From NCBI GenBank assembly GCA_031546815.1, contig JAVBJV010000056.1:1-33522 (forward strand): a DNA stretch of 33,522 nt. Direction: 5' to 3'. The stretch's first letter is position 1. Each line of letters opens with the position of its first letter. The notes under the pieces were generated by a model. The model was given only the letters and a program-made list of their open reading frames with translations, searched no databases and was not told where the DNA came from. A program made the position numbers and the translations under genes. Below, in pieces: positions 23,203 through 30,179 of the stretch. Origin of the DNA: JAVBJV01 sp031546815. GTDB taxonomy: Bacteria; Pseudomonadota; Alphaproteobacteria; Acetobacterales; Acetobacteraceae.

Positions 23203-24021
23203 ATGAATCTCGACTTCACCACCGAAGAAATCACCCGCTATTCGCGCAACATCCTGCTGAAGGAAGTGGGCGGCGAAGGGCAGGCAAAGTTACGGGCCGC
23301 GCGTGTGCTGCTGGTCGGCGCAGGCGGGCTTGGTTCGCCACTGGCGCTGTATCTGGCCGCCGCCGGAGTCGGCACGCTGGGCATCGTCGATCATGACACG
23401 GTGGACCTCAGCAACCTGCAGCGCCAGATCGCGCACAACACAGCCCGCATCGGCGACCTGAAGGCGGATTCCGCCGCGCACGCGATCTCGGCCCTGAACC
23501 CCAATGTGGTGGTCGAAACTCACCCGCTGCGGCTGACCGCCGACACCGCGCTGGAGCTGGTGCAGCAATACGACATCATCTGCGACGGCACCGATAATTT
23601 CCCCACCCGGTTTCTGGTGTCGGACGCGTGCGTGCTGGCAAAACGCACCCTGGTCTCGGCCGCGATCCTGCGGTTCGAGGGACAGCTCTCGGTCTTCAAA
23701 CCACACGCGGGCGGGCCGTGCTATCGCTGCCTGACGCCCGAGGCACCACCGCCCGACATGGTGCCCACCTGTGCGCAGGCCGGAATTCTGGGTGCCGTCG
23801 CCGGTGTGATGGGCGCATTGCAGGCAACCGAGGTGCTGAAGCAGATCCTCGACATTGGCGAACCGCTGGTCGGGCGGCTGCTGTTATGGGACGCGTTGTC
23901 GATGCGCCAACGGGTGATCCGCCTGCCCAAAGACCCCGCCTGCCCCGCCTGCGGCGAACACGCGACGCTGCACGATCTGTCGGCACACATACTCCCCGAG
24001 GCGACGTCCTGTGTCCTCTGA
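23203..24021 (+). CDS. moeB: MoeB/ThiF-family adenylyltransferase
   Basis: The 272-residue E1-like enzyme adenylates the C-terminal glycine of a ubiquitin-like sulfur carrier (MoaD, or ThiS in ThiF relatives). The ATP loop GAGGLGSP (about 39-46), the aspartate of CDGTDNFPTRF, the conserved Cys segment TCAQAGILG and two zinc CxxC pairs (CYRC and CPAC) are present. Unlike MOCS3-type proteins it has no rhodanese domain. MoeB and ThiF cannot be firmly told apart here. ATG 23203 gives the standard family start MNLDFTTEEITRYSR; the frame is open to 23173. Its end overlaps the DsrE-like gene by 11 bases. Confidence 0.9.
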   Translation: MNLDFTTEEITRYSRNILLKEVGGEGQAKLRAARVLLVGAGGLGSPLALYLAAAGVGTLGIVDHDTVDLSNLQRQIAHNTARIGDLKADSAAHAISALNPNVVVETHPLRLTADTALELVQQYDIICDGTDNFPTRFLVSDACVLAKRTLVSAAILRFEGQLSVFKPHAGGPCYRCLTPEAPPPDMVPTCAQAGILGAVAGVMGALQATEVLKQILDIGEPLVGRLLLWDALSMRQRVIRLPKDPACPACGEHATLHDLSAHILPEATSCVL

Positions 24022-24391
24022 TCTTTCCCTTGGTGTGCTGCTGATCTCGGGCGGGCACGAACGCGCGCATTACGCGCTGGTGCTGGCCACCACCGCGGCG
24101 GCGCTGGGCCGCAAGGTGACGCTGTTCGCCACCAACGCAGGCGTACGCCTGTTCCAGCACCCCTGCCCGTTGCTGGCCGACCCGCGTGAACAGGCGCTGG
24201 CCGCACGCCGCGTGGGCACTCTGGCGGAACTGTATGACGCCGCGCGCGAACTGGGTGTGGACTGCATCGTCTGCGAGGCAGGATTACGGGCCGAGGACAT
24301 TGCCCCGGATACTCTGGATACCCATATCAAGGTCGCAGGAGCCGCCACATTTCTGGCGGCGACGCAGCATGGCAGCGTCGTAACCCTGTAA
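24011..24391 (+). CDS. DsrE-like small protein
   Basis: The 126-residue protein has the DsrE/DsrF-like fold pattern: LGVLLISGGHERAHYALVLA, then VTLFATNAGVRLF and a middle CIVCEAGLRAED strand-turn. DsrE-type proteins can carry sulfur on cysteines; here Cys residues lie in QHPCPLL and in CIVC, but whether any is active is not known. It starts with GTG 24011 inside the moeB end (11-base overlap), so its translation is probably coupled to moeB. The pairing suggests a part in sulfur transfer or cofactor synthesis. Confidence 0.8.
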   Translation: MSSDLSLGVLLISGGHERAHYALVLATTAAALGRKVTLFATNAGVRLFQHPCPLLADPREQALAARRVGTLAELYDAARELGVDCIVCEAGLRAEDIAPDTLDTHIKVAGAATFLAATQHGSVVTL

Positions 24392-24433
24392 GGCTTATTG
24401 ACCCGGCGCGCCCGGTTTTGCGAGGCAGTGACT

Positions 24434-25249
24434 ATGCGCATTTTTATCATGACCTTGCTGACCTGCCTTCCGGTGGTCGGACTGGCCCAGACGGCGACGC
24501 CCCCGGCGGCGAACAGCAGGTCCACAACCACCACCCGCCCACAGGCGACGCGCCCCCAGACGGCCCGCCCGGCAACCGCGACACCGCGCCCCGCCGCAAC
24601 GCGGCCCCCACGCGCAACCACCACACCTCGGGCGACTGCCCCGCGCGCAGCAACACCCCGCGCGACGACGACACCCCACGTCACCCCGCGCACAGCAGCC
24701 CCCCGCACACGCCCCGCTGCTGCGGCAGCCGGAGCCGGAGCCGCAGCAGCGGGAGCCGCCATTGTCGCCCCGCCGACACCGCCCGTGCCCGAACAACCGG
24801 CCGAGCCGCAGAAAGGTTCGGCCACCGGTCAGCCGATCCCGCGTTTTGCCGCGCTGCGTTCGGACGAAGTGAACATGCGCGTCGGCCCCGGCACGCGTTA
24901 TCCGGTGGACTGGGTCTATCGCCGCAAGGATATGCCGGTCGAGATTCTGCGCGAGTTCGAGGTCTGGCGGCTGATCCGCGATCCCGAAGGCAATCAGGGC
25001 TGGGTGCACACCGCCGTGCTGACGGGGCGGCGCACCTTCGTTATCCGGGACCAGCAGAACCAGCCCCTGCGCCGCCGGGCCGACGCCGAGTCCAGCGAGG
25101 TCGCCACACTGCGCCCCGGCGTGATCGGGCGGATTCGCGGCTGCGAACCCGGCACTGAATGGTGCCAGGTGCAGGTCGGCAGCTATCGCGGGTATCTGCC
25201 ACGCAGCAGTTTCTGGGGGACCTATCAGGGCGAGGAAATAACTAACTAA
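24434..25249 (+). CDS. Secreted SH3-domain protein with low-complexity linker
   Basis: The 271-residue protein has a signal peptide (IMTLLTCLPVVGLAQ), a linker of about 95 residues made almost only of Thr, Pro, Ala and Arg, an Ala/Gly stretch, and a C-terminal part with two bacterial SH3-like domains (about 125-195 and 196-265). The first reads NMRVGPGTRYPVDWVYRRKD and EGNQGWVHTAVL, as in the SH3_4 family. Such domains bind cell-wall or peptide ligands in the periplasm. A cysteine pair (RGCEPGTEWCQV) may form a disulfide. The basic, proline-rich linker could span or bind the wall. It converges with the DMT exporter gene, two bases apart. Confidence 0.85.
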   Translation: MRIFIMTLLTCLPVVGLAQTATPPAANSRSTTTTRPQATRPQTARPATATPRPAATRPPRATTTPRATAPRAATPRATTTPHVTPRTAAPRTRPAAAAAGAGAAAAGAAIVAPPTPPVPEQPAEPQKGSATGQPIPRFAALRSDEVNMRVGPGTRYPVDWVYRRKDMPVEILREFEVWRLIRDPEGNQGWVHTAVLTGRRTFVIRDQQNQPLRRRADAESSEVATLRPGVIGRIRGCEPGTEWCQVQVGSYRGYLPRSSFWGTYQGEEITN

Positions 25250-25251
25250 GG

Positions 25252-26103
25252 TCAAGCGCGGGCGGCAAGAGCGCCGCCTGCGGCAACAAGCAATGCGGCG
25301 AGGATCACCCATACGGTCAGCGTCGCCTCGCCCGCCACGATGAGCAGCAGCGTGGAGACCACCGGTGTTGCGTAGGCCAGCGTGCCCAGAACCCTCGGGT
25401 CGCCGCCCTTCATGCCGATATCCCACAGGAAGAACGCCACCCCGACCGGCCCGGCGCCGATCAGCAGTGCGATGCCACACGCCCCCCAGCCGGGCAGCAC
25501 CGTGGTCTCCATCGCCAGATGCAGGCACGCCGCCAGCACGGCCGAGGCCGCGCAGAATCCCGCCACCGCATCGGTCGGCACATGCACAAACCAGCGCGAC
25601 AGCACGGAATACAACGCCCAGACCAGCGCTGCGCCAACCGCCGCCGCATAGCCCGGCAGAAAATCCACCTGGAACGTCGCCCCGCGCGCCACCAGCAACA
25701 TGCAGCCCACCAGCCCCAGCCCCACACCCACCACATGCGGCCAGCGCAGCCGCATGCCCATCAGCGCGCTGCTGAGCAGCACGATCAGCAACGGCCACAG
25801 ATAATTGAGCAGATTTGCCTCGACCGCCGGGGCCAGAGTCAGCGCCACGAAATACAGCGCGTGATACAGAAACAGCCCGCCCACCCCGTGCAGCCAGGCA
25901 AGTTTGCGGACCTGCCACAGCACCGCCAGCCGCCCGCGCGCGGCCAGCACCGCAAGCCCCAGAATGCCGGAAACCGCAAACGCCATCGCCGTCAGCTGCA
26001 ACGGTGGAATCCCGTGTGCCAGCCGCGTCAGCAGCGCCAGCGACGTCCACAGCGCAATTGCGCCAACCCCGGCCAGCGTCGCCCGGCGCGTCTGTGCCAG
26101 CAT
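25252..26103 (-). CDS. DMT-family exporter (YddG-like)
   Basis: The 283-residue membrane protein has ten hydrophobic helices in two EamA repeats. The start AGVGAIALWTSLALLTRL and the segment ALYFVALTLAPAVEANLLNY resemble YddG-type amino-acid exporters; the substrate is not proven. It starts five bases after the stop of the NsrR-like gene and is probably co-transcribed with it, so its level may respond to nitric oxide or iron-sulfur state. This link is unusual for an exporter. Confidence 0.88.
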   Translation of the reverse strand: MLAQTRRATLAGVGAIALWTSLALLTRLAHGIPPLQLTAMAFAVSGILGLAVLAARGRLAVLWQVRKLAWLHGVGGLFLYHALYFVALTLAPAVEANLLNYLWPLLIVLLSSALMGMRLRWPHVVGVGLGLVGCMLLVARGATFQVDFLPGYAAAVGAALVWALYSVLSRWFVHVPTDAVAGFCAASAVLAACLHLAMETTVLPGWGACGIALLIGAGPVGVAFFLWDIGMKGGDPRVLGTLAYATPVVSTLLLIVAGEATLTVWVILAALLVAAGGALAARA

Positions 26104-26108
26104 CGCGC

Positions 26109-26522
26109 TCAGCGCGCCGTGGGCATCAGCATGAATTCAGCCAGTGTATGGGTATCGAGCGAGGCATAGAACGCATCCTGTGCGTTCTTCAGCGCCAGCT
26201 GCAGCTTACACCGCGGCGACAGTTTGCACGCTCCGCCATCGGCACGGAAACATTCGACAATGGGCTGGTTGCGCTCCATCACGCGGGTCACTTCGCCCAC
26301 CCGGATATCCTCGGGCGCGTGGGCCAGCATCACCCCGCCCTTAACCCCGCGAATGGTGCGCACAATGCCGGCAGCCGCCAGCTCCTGCACCACTTTCTGC
26401 AAATGGTGCCGGGAGATGTCCAACTCGCGCGCAAGCTGCTCGGTACTCAGATGTTGCTCGGGGGCCGCAGCCAGCAGCATCAATGCGCGCAGTCCAAAAT
26501 CGGTAAACATCAAAAGGCGCAT
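26109..26522 (-). CDS. nsrR: NsrR-like Rrf2 regulator with Fe-S cluster ligands
   Basis: The 137-residue Rrf2-family repressor has a winged helix (about 1-70; FTDFGLRALMLLA and ELDISRHHLQKVVQELAAAG) and three cysteines at 91, 99 and 105. The C-x7-C-x5-C spacing equals that of Bacillus subtilis NsrR, and Asp8, the fourth cluster ligand in Streptomyces NsrR, is conserved. NsrR senses nitric oxide through its [4Fe-4S] cluster and lets go of DNA. ATG 26522 gives the typical family start MRLLMFTDFGLRAL; an upstream ATG at 26555 would run into the operator. It is divergent from the haemoglobin and RIC genes, the expected targets. Confidence 0.88.
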   Translation of the reverse strand: MRLLMFTDFGLRALMLLAAAPEQHLSTEQLARELDISRHHLQKVVQELAAAGIVRTIRGVKGGVMLAHAPEDIRVGEVTRVMERNQPIVECFRADGGACKLSPRCKLQLALKNAQDAFYASLDTHTLAEFMLMPTAR

Positions 26523-26538
26523 ATAAATCTCGCAAACA

Positions 26539-26553
26539 GGTATTGTAGATACC
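26539..26553. promoter_or_regulatory. Candidate operator of the NsrR-like regulator
   Basis: A perfect inverted repeat GGTAT-TGTAG-ATACC lies in the 80-base divergent gap, 17 bases upstream of the regulator start and 50 bases upstream of the haemoglobin start. Its place suits control of both directions. It does not match the classic gammaproteobacterial NsrR consensus (ATGCATTT-type), so the assignment rests on position and symmetry. Confidence 0.5.
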
Positions 26554-26602
26554 AATATTCTCGGGCAAACTCAAGGTTTATTGTCATGACAGAGATCAGG
26601 CC

Positions 26603-27049
26603 GTGAACCAACCATCCGCCTGGATTCCCGAGACGCCTGAACGGCGTGTGGAGATCAGTCAGAAAATAGCCGAGCAAACCGGCCTGAACAACACCGTTCT
26701 GAACCGGATGGTGCGCGCATTCTACGACGCCGCCCGCACCGATACCCTGATCGGGCCGCTGTTCGACCATGTGACCGACTGGGAAACCCATATCCACACG
26801 ATCACCATGTTCTGGTCCTCTGTCACGCTGCTGACCAAGGAGTACGACGGTCGCCCATTGCCGCCGCACCTGAAGCTCGACCTACAACCGGCGCATTTCG
26901 AACGCTGGCTGCAGATCTTCGAACGCACGGTCCGCGCCGAATGCAGCCCCGCCGGGGCCGATCTGCTGCTGGACCGCGCACGCCGCATCGCCCGCAGCTT
27001 CGAGATGGCGACCGAGGTCCATCGCGGCCAGTTGCCACCCTCTGCCTGA
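26603..27049 (+). CDS. Group III truncated haemoglobin
   Basis: The 148-residue protein matches group III truncated haemoglobins. The proximal haem histidine is His98 in AHFERWLQIFERTV; the helix A-B region LNRMVRAFYDAARTDTLIGP and the DWETHIHTITMFWSSV segment are typical. Members bind oxygen and nitric oxide and are linked to nitrosative or low-oxygen stress. Translation starts at GTG 26603, with AGATCAGG upstream; no ATG near gives a full domain. It is divergent from the NsrR-like repressor and 34 bases ahead of RIC, which supports nitric oxide detoxification. Confidence 0.9.
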   Translation: MNQPSAWIPETPERRVEISQKIAEQTGLNNTVLNRMVRAFYDAARTDTLIGPLFDHVTDWETHIHTITMFWSSVTLLTKEYDGRPLPPHLKLDLQPAHFERWLQIFERTVRAECSPAGADLLLDRARRIARSFEMATEVHRGQLPPSA

Positions 27050-27083
27050 ACATGCTCACGCACCCACCCGAGAGAGACCACAC

Positions 27084-27743
27084 ATGACCGCCACCGCCCC
27101 CTTCGCCGACCGTCTGGTTGCAGATATCGCCGCCACCCTACCCGGCTCGACCGCCATTTTCCGCCGCCATAATGTGGATTTCTGCTGCGGCGGGAAAATC
27201 CCGCTGGCGCAGTCCGCTACCGAAGTCGGCGCGAACCTGCCCGATCTGGTCGCTGAACTGGAAGCCCTGACCCCGCCCGCGAAGGAAATCCCGGTCGAAC
27301 CCGATGCGCTGATCGACCTGATCCTGGAACGCTATCACGACACCCATCGCCGCGAGATGCCGGAGCTGATTCAGCTGGCGCAGCGGGTTGAGCGCGTGCA
27401 CGGCGCGCACCCCAAGGCCCCGAACGGTCTGGGCGAGCTGCTGACCACGATGATGCCGGAACTGCTGATGCACATGCAGAAGGAAGAGCAGATCCTGTTC
27501 CCGATGATGAAGGAAGGCGGCCATCCGATGATCGGTCACCCGATCACCATGATGCGCCACGAACACGACGATCACGGCGAACACCTGCAGCACCTGCTGC
27601 GCCTGACCGACAACCTGACCATCCCGGCCGGTGCCTGCGGTTCGTGGCGCGCGCTGTATGGTGGAGTGGAAAAGCTCCGCACCGACCTGATGGAGCACAT
27701 CCATCTGGAGAACAACATCCTGTTCCCGCATTTCGGCGCGTAG
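27084..27743 (+). CDS. ytfE: Iron-sulfur cluster repair di-iron protein RIC
   Basis: The 219-residue RIC protein repairs iron-sulfur clusters damaged by nitric oxide or peroxide. The N-terminal ScdA-type domain has the double cysteine Cys34-Cys35 (VDFCCGGK). The hemerythrin-like part supplies the di-iron ligands: His85 (RYHDTHR), His130 and Glu134 (HMQKEEQILFP), His161 (HEHDDHGEH), His205 and Glu209 (HIHLENNILFP), at nearly the same numbers as E. coli YtfE. It follows the haemoglobin gene in one operon, under the likely control of the NsrR-like protein, and is followed by a repeat element and a terminator. Confidence 0.96.
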   Translation: MTATAPFADRLVADIAATLPGSTAIFRRHNVDFCCGGKIPLAQSATEVGANLPDLVAELEALTPPAKEIPVEPDALIDLILERYHDTHRREMPELIQLAQRVERVHGAHPKAPNGLGELLTTMMPELLMHMQKEEQILFPMMKEGGHPMIGHPITMMRHEHDDHGEHLQHLLRLTDNLTIPAGACGSWRALYGGVEKLRTDLMEHIHLENNILFPHFGA

Positions 27744-27845
27744 AGCTTTTCCAGAAAAGCTGCATAGCGGCTTTCCGTAAGGAAATGCGTCACAAGAAGG
27801 TGCTGGAGTGTTTCTGCGTTTTCATTAAACCCGGAAACACTCCAG
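27741..27845. repeat. Dispersed palindromic intergenic repeat (copy C)
   Basis: CTGGAGTGTTTC (27803-27814) and GAAACACTCCAG (27834-27845) form perfect 12-base arms with a 19-base loop. Upstream, AGCTTTT (27744-27750) pairs with AAAAGCT (27755-27761). Positions 27767-27845 align without gaps to copy B at 20795-20873, 58 of 79 bases identical by hand count. A changed base in the left arm (C to T) is matched by G to A in the right arm, a sign that the pairing is maintained. It begins within three bases of the ytfE stop. Confidence 0.78.
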
Positions 27846-27850
27846 GAAAC

Positions 27851-27882
27851 AAAAACGCCAGCCTTGTGGGGCTGGCGTTTTT
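27851..27882. terminator. Bidirectional terminator after ytfE
   Basis: AAAAACGCCAGCC (27851-27863) pairs perfectly with GGCTGGCGTTTTT (27870-27882), a 13-bp stem with a six-base loop and U-tracts both ways. It ends both the ytfE and the convergent lipoprotein transcripts. Confidence 0.95.
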
Positions 27883-27892
27883 ATATCTGTCG

Positions 27893-28534
27893 TCAGTTCG
27901 CCGTCACCATTGCCATGGCCGCCACGGCAATCACGCCGTTATGGCTGCCCTGTAGCTGGTGAACCGAATCATGCCCGTCGTACAGCTGAATGGCACCGAA
28001 CGGGACGGGAACGGTCGTCACCGTCGTGTTCCCCACAATGCGGGCATTTCGTTCGCCGACGCTTTGCGGATCGGACGAAACCACCAGATAACGCTGTCCC
28101 GGCTGGATCCGGGCAACGGTGCCCAGTGCGCCGCTGCGGAACTGCATGTCCTGACGCCCCATCTCGCGCACGACGGCGCCGCTCTCGTTCAGGATCTGCA
28201 CGCGCGGCATCAGGATCGCGTTGCCGTGTGGCGCGCTGGAAACGCGCACCATGTACGGGTTTGGCGCCTGCGGCAGGGCAAAGACCGCATAGGCCGCATT
28301 GCCCGTCTTGCCGTTGTCGTTCCAGCACGGCGTATCGGCCCCGACCTCGACCACCGTTGCACGCCGTGCCTCGAGCTCCACCTGACGCGCTGTGGACAGA
28401 TTCGGCCGCGCCTCGCACTGCCGCCCTTCAAGCGACACGACCGGCGGGGACACGTTGGTCTGGGTCCGGTTTCCGCCGCATGCCGCCAGCAGCAGCACCA
28501 TTGCGCAGGACCCTGTGATACGAAGGGCGTTCAT
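27893..28534 (-). CDS. Unrecognised lipoprotein (second gene of a pair)
   Basis: I do not recognise this 213-residue protein. It has a lipoprotein signal with lipobox LAAC (Cys20, followed by GGN), so it is probably exported and lipid-anchored. The mature part contains two more cysteines (EGRQCEARP and DTPCWND) that could bridge, then beta-rich sequence such as YMVRVSSAPHGNAILMPRV and PGQRYLVVSSDP. ATG 28534 overlaps the stop of the first lipoprotein gene as ATGA, so the two are translationally coupled. They probably act together at the outer membrane. No catalytic motif is visible. Confidence 0.75.
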   Translation of the reverse strand: MNALRITGSCAMVLLLAACGGNRTQTNVSPPVVSLEGRQCEARPNLSTARQVELEARRATVVEVGADTPCWNDNGKTGNAAYAVFALPQAPNPYMVRVSSAPHGNAILMPRVQILNESGAVVREMGRQDMQFRSGALGTVARIQPGQRYLVVSSDPQSVGERNARIVGNTTVTTVPVPFGAIQLYDGHDSVHQLQGSHNGVIAVAAMAMVTAN

Positions 28535-29226
28535 TGCAGAACGCCCGCCATGCCCTGGGTCACGCGCGCGAACATGTCACGCAGGCCCTGGACCGTGCGC
28601 GGCCCGCTGGCCATCATCACGTCGGAATCATCGTAGTTGAATTCCGGGTCGGGCTGCACATCCACGCCGCCCCGCATGTTGATTCCCTCGCGCATCAGCA
28701 CGGCGTTGTTCCGCGCATCCACCAGCTGCATCTGGCCGAAGAACGCCGGGCGATACGGGGCGCTCCGCCCGATGGACAGATACCCGTATATATTCACCGT
28801 CACGTCCAGATACGCATCTACCGGTGCAGGCGACGCCGGATAGGTCCTCAGGAAATCCGTGCCCGAACGGGGCACCGGAATGATGACAACCTGATAACCC
28901 TTGGCTTCAAGCGCCGCGCGCAGACGGTCGTTCAGTTCATTGATGGCGGAGAACTGCTGCTGGCGCAGTACGGCATTGAAACGACTGTCGCGGTTCGACT
29001 GCACCCCGGCTTCAACCAGCGCCCCGAGCAGACCGAAGCTCTGCCCGGCCCCATTGGCCAGCAATGCCTGCCCTTCCGGCTTGATAAACGGCGTGACAAG
29101 CCCGATCGTCTGCACGCGCGTCGCGGCCCGGTCGTAAGGAATGGTGAAATTGGTCGGCGCACAGGCCGTCACAGCCACCAGCAGCACAATGGCACAGCTG
29201 GCCACCAGATTTTTGATGAAACGCAC
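28531..29226 (-). CDS. Unrecognised lipoprotein (first gene of a pair)
   Basis: This 231-residue protein has a lipoprotein signal (VASCAIVLLVAVTAC, lipobox VTAC) and a mature domain with no motif I can name. Segments such as ELNDRLRAALEAKGYQVVII and VDAYLDVTVNIYGYLSIG suggest an alpha/beta fold similar in style to small outer-membrane assembly lipoproteins, but I do not claim that family. It starts at GTG 29226, with GGAGG five bases upstream; that ribosome site is one arm of a perfect hairpin. A possible ATG at 29268 lies upstream of the hairpin and would break the lipoprotein signal pattern. It overlaps the second lipoprotein gene by four bases. Confidence 0.75.
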   Translation of the reverse strand: MRFIKNLVASCAIVLLVAVTACAPTNFTIPYDRAATRVQTIGLVTPFIKPEGQALLANGAGQSFGLLGALVEAGVQSNRDSRFNAVLRQQQFSAINELNDRLRAALEAKGYQVVIIPVPRSGTDFLRTYPASPAPVDAYLDVTVNIYGYLSIGRSAPYRPAFFGQMQLVDARNNAVLMREGINMRGGVDVQPDPEFNYDDSDVMMASGPRTVQGLRDMFARVTQGMAGVLQ

Positions 29227-29228
29227 GT

Positions 29229-29258
29229 TTCCCTCCGGAACTTTATTTCCGGAGGGAA
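29229..29258 (-). promoter_or_regulatory. Perfect hairpin that sequesters a ribosome-binding site
   Basis: TTCCCTCCGGAA and TTCCGGAGGGAA, 12 bases each and fully complementary, flank the six-base loop ATAAAG (read on the minus strand). The downstream arm contains the Shine-Dalgarno GGAGGG, two bases before the GTG start region of the lipoprotein gene. Folding would hide it from the ribosome. No U-tract follows, so it is not a terminator. It could be a thermosensor or target of a protein, RNA or ribosome-stalling event. Confidence 0.72.
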
Positions 29259-29317
29259 TAGCAAGCAAAAGCTAAATATCCAATAGCAATAAGCAATCTA
29301 CGGTTGTTTCCAGAGCC

Positions 29318-30040
29318 TCAGTACATATGCTGCCCACCGTTGATCGACAGGGTCGATCCGGTGACGAAATCGGCGTTATCGGCGGTCAGGAACACCACGC
29401 CGCGGGCGATGTCTTCCGCGTGACCCAGACGGCCCATCGGGATGCGGGCGATGATCTTCTGCAGCACATCTTCCGGCACAGCGCGCACCATGTCGGTGTC
29501 GACGTAGCCCGGCGCAATCGCGTTCACCGTAATGCCGAAGCGCGCGCCTTCCTGGGCCAGCGCCTTGGTGAACCCGTGAATGCCCGACTTGGCCGCCGCA
29601 TAGTTCACCTGCCCGTACTGCCCCGCCTGCCCGTTGATCGAACCGATGTTCACCACACGGCCGAACTTCTTTTCCTTCATGCCGTCGAAGGTCAGCTTGC
29701 ACAGGTTGTAGCACGAACCGAGGTTTGTATCGATCACCGCGTCCCACATGTCGCGCGACATGCGCGCCAGCGTGCCGTCGCGCGTGATGCCCGCATTGTT
29801 GACCAGAATTTCAATGGGGCCGTGCTTCGCGGTGATCTCCTGAACGGCTTTCTGGCAGGCATCGAAATCGCCCGCGTCGAACTTCATGACATCGATGCCG
29901 GTTTCCTTGCGGAAAGCCTCGGCCGCTGCGTCGTTCCCAGCGTAGGAAGCAACCACCGTGCGCCCCGCAGCCTTCAGCTCTGTGCTGATCGCCGCCCCAA
30001 TTCCGCGGGTGCCGCCTGTAACCAATGCAAGACGTGCCAT
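29318..30040 (-). CDS. phbB: Acetoacetyl-CoA reductase (PhbB-type SDR)
   Basis: The 240-residue short-chain dehydrogenase matches PhbB/PhaB, which reduces acetoacetyl-CoA to (R)-3-hydroxybutyryl-CoA with NADPH for polyhydroxybutyrate. It has the nucleotide motif TGGTRGIG (8-15), NNAG (81-84), and catalytic Ser134, Tyr147 and Lys151 in SINGQAGQYGQVNYAAAKSG. The C-terminal FVTGSTLSINGGQHMY is the PhaB ending. FabG is related, but the QAGQYGQVNYAAAK and GGQHMY features favour PhbB. phaA and phaC are not next to it. AAGGGGA precedes ATG 30040. Confidence 0.92.
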   Translation of the reverse strand: MARLALVTGGTRGIGAAISTELKAAGRTVVASYAGNDAAAEAFRKETGIDVMKFDAGDFDACQKAVQEITAKHGPIEILVNNAGITRDGTLARMSRDMWDAVIDTNLGSCYNLCKLTFDGMKEKKFGRVVNIGSINGQAGQYGQVNYAAAKSGIHGFTKALAQEGARFGITVNAIAPGYVDTDMVRAVPEDVLQKIIARIPMGRLGHAEDIARGVVFLTADNADFVTGSTLSINGGQHMY

Positions 30041-30110
30041 CGTCCAGTCCCCTTGTTATTTTATTGAGTCAAGTTTGGAACCGGCACAAAAAAACACAAG
30101 CCCTTACCGG

Positions 30111-30150
30111 TAATAAAAACAGGGTGTGCCTCGCTGGAAACACACCCTGT
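30111..30150 (-). terminator. Terminator of the feo operon
   Basis: ACAGGGTGTG (30119-30128) pairs with CACACCCTGT (30141-30150) around a 12-base loop. On the minus strand the stem is followed by TTTTTATT, a proper U-tract. It lies between the feoB end and phbB start. Confidence 0.85.
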
Positions 30151-30179
30151 CAATCCGCCACAACCAGAGATGAAACGCG

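Noticed and set aside
24530..24760. Possible CRISPR or short tandem repeat array
   Set aside because: The repetition is at the level of Pro/Thr/Ala/Arg codons in a coding frame; there are no constant repeats with spacers.
24395..26050. Minus-strand open frame of 551 codons across the SH3 protein and DMT exporter genes
   Set aside because: Its glycine- and cysteine-rich translation reflects the low-complexity Pro/Thr/Ala/Arg codons of the SH3 gene read backwards.
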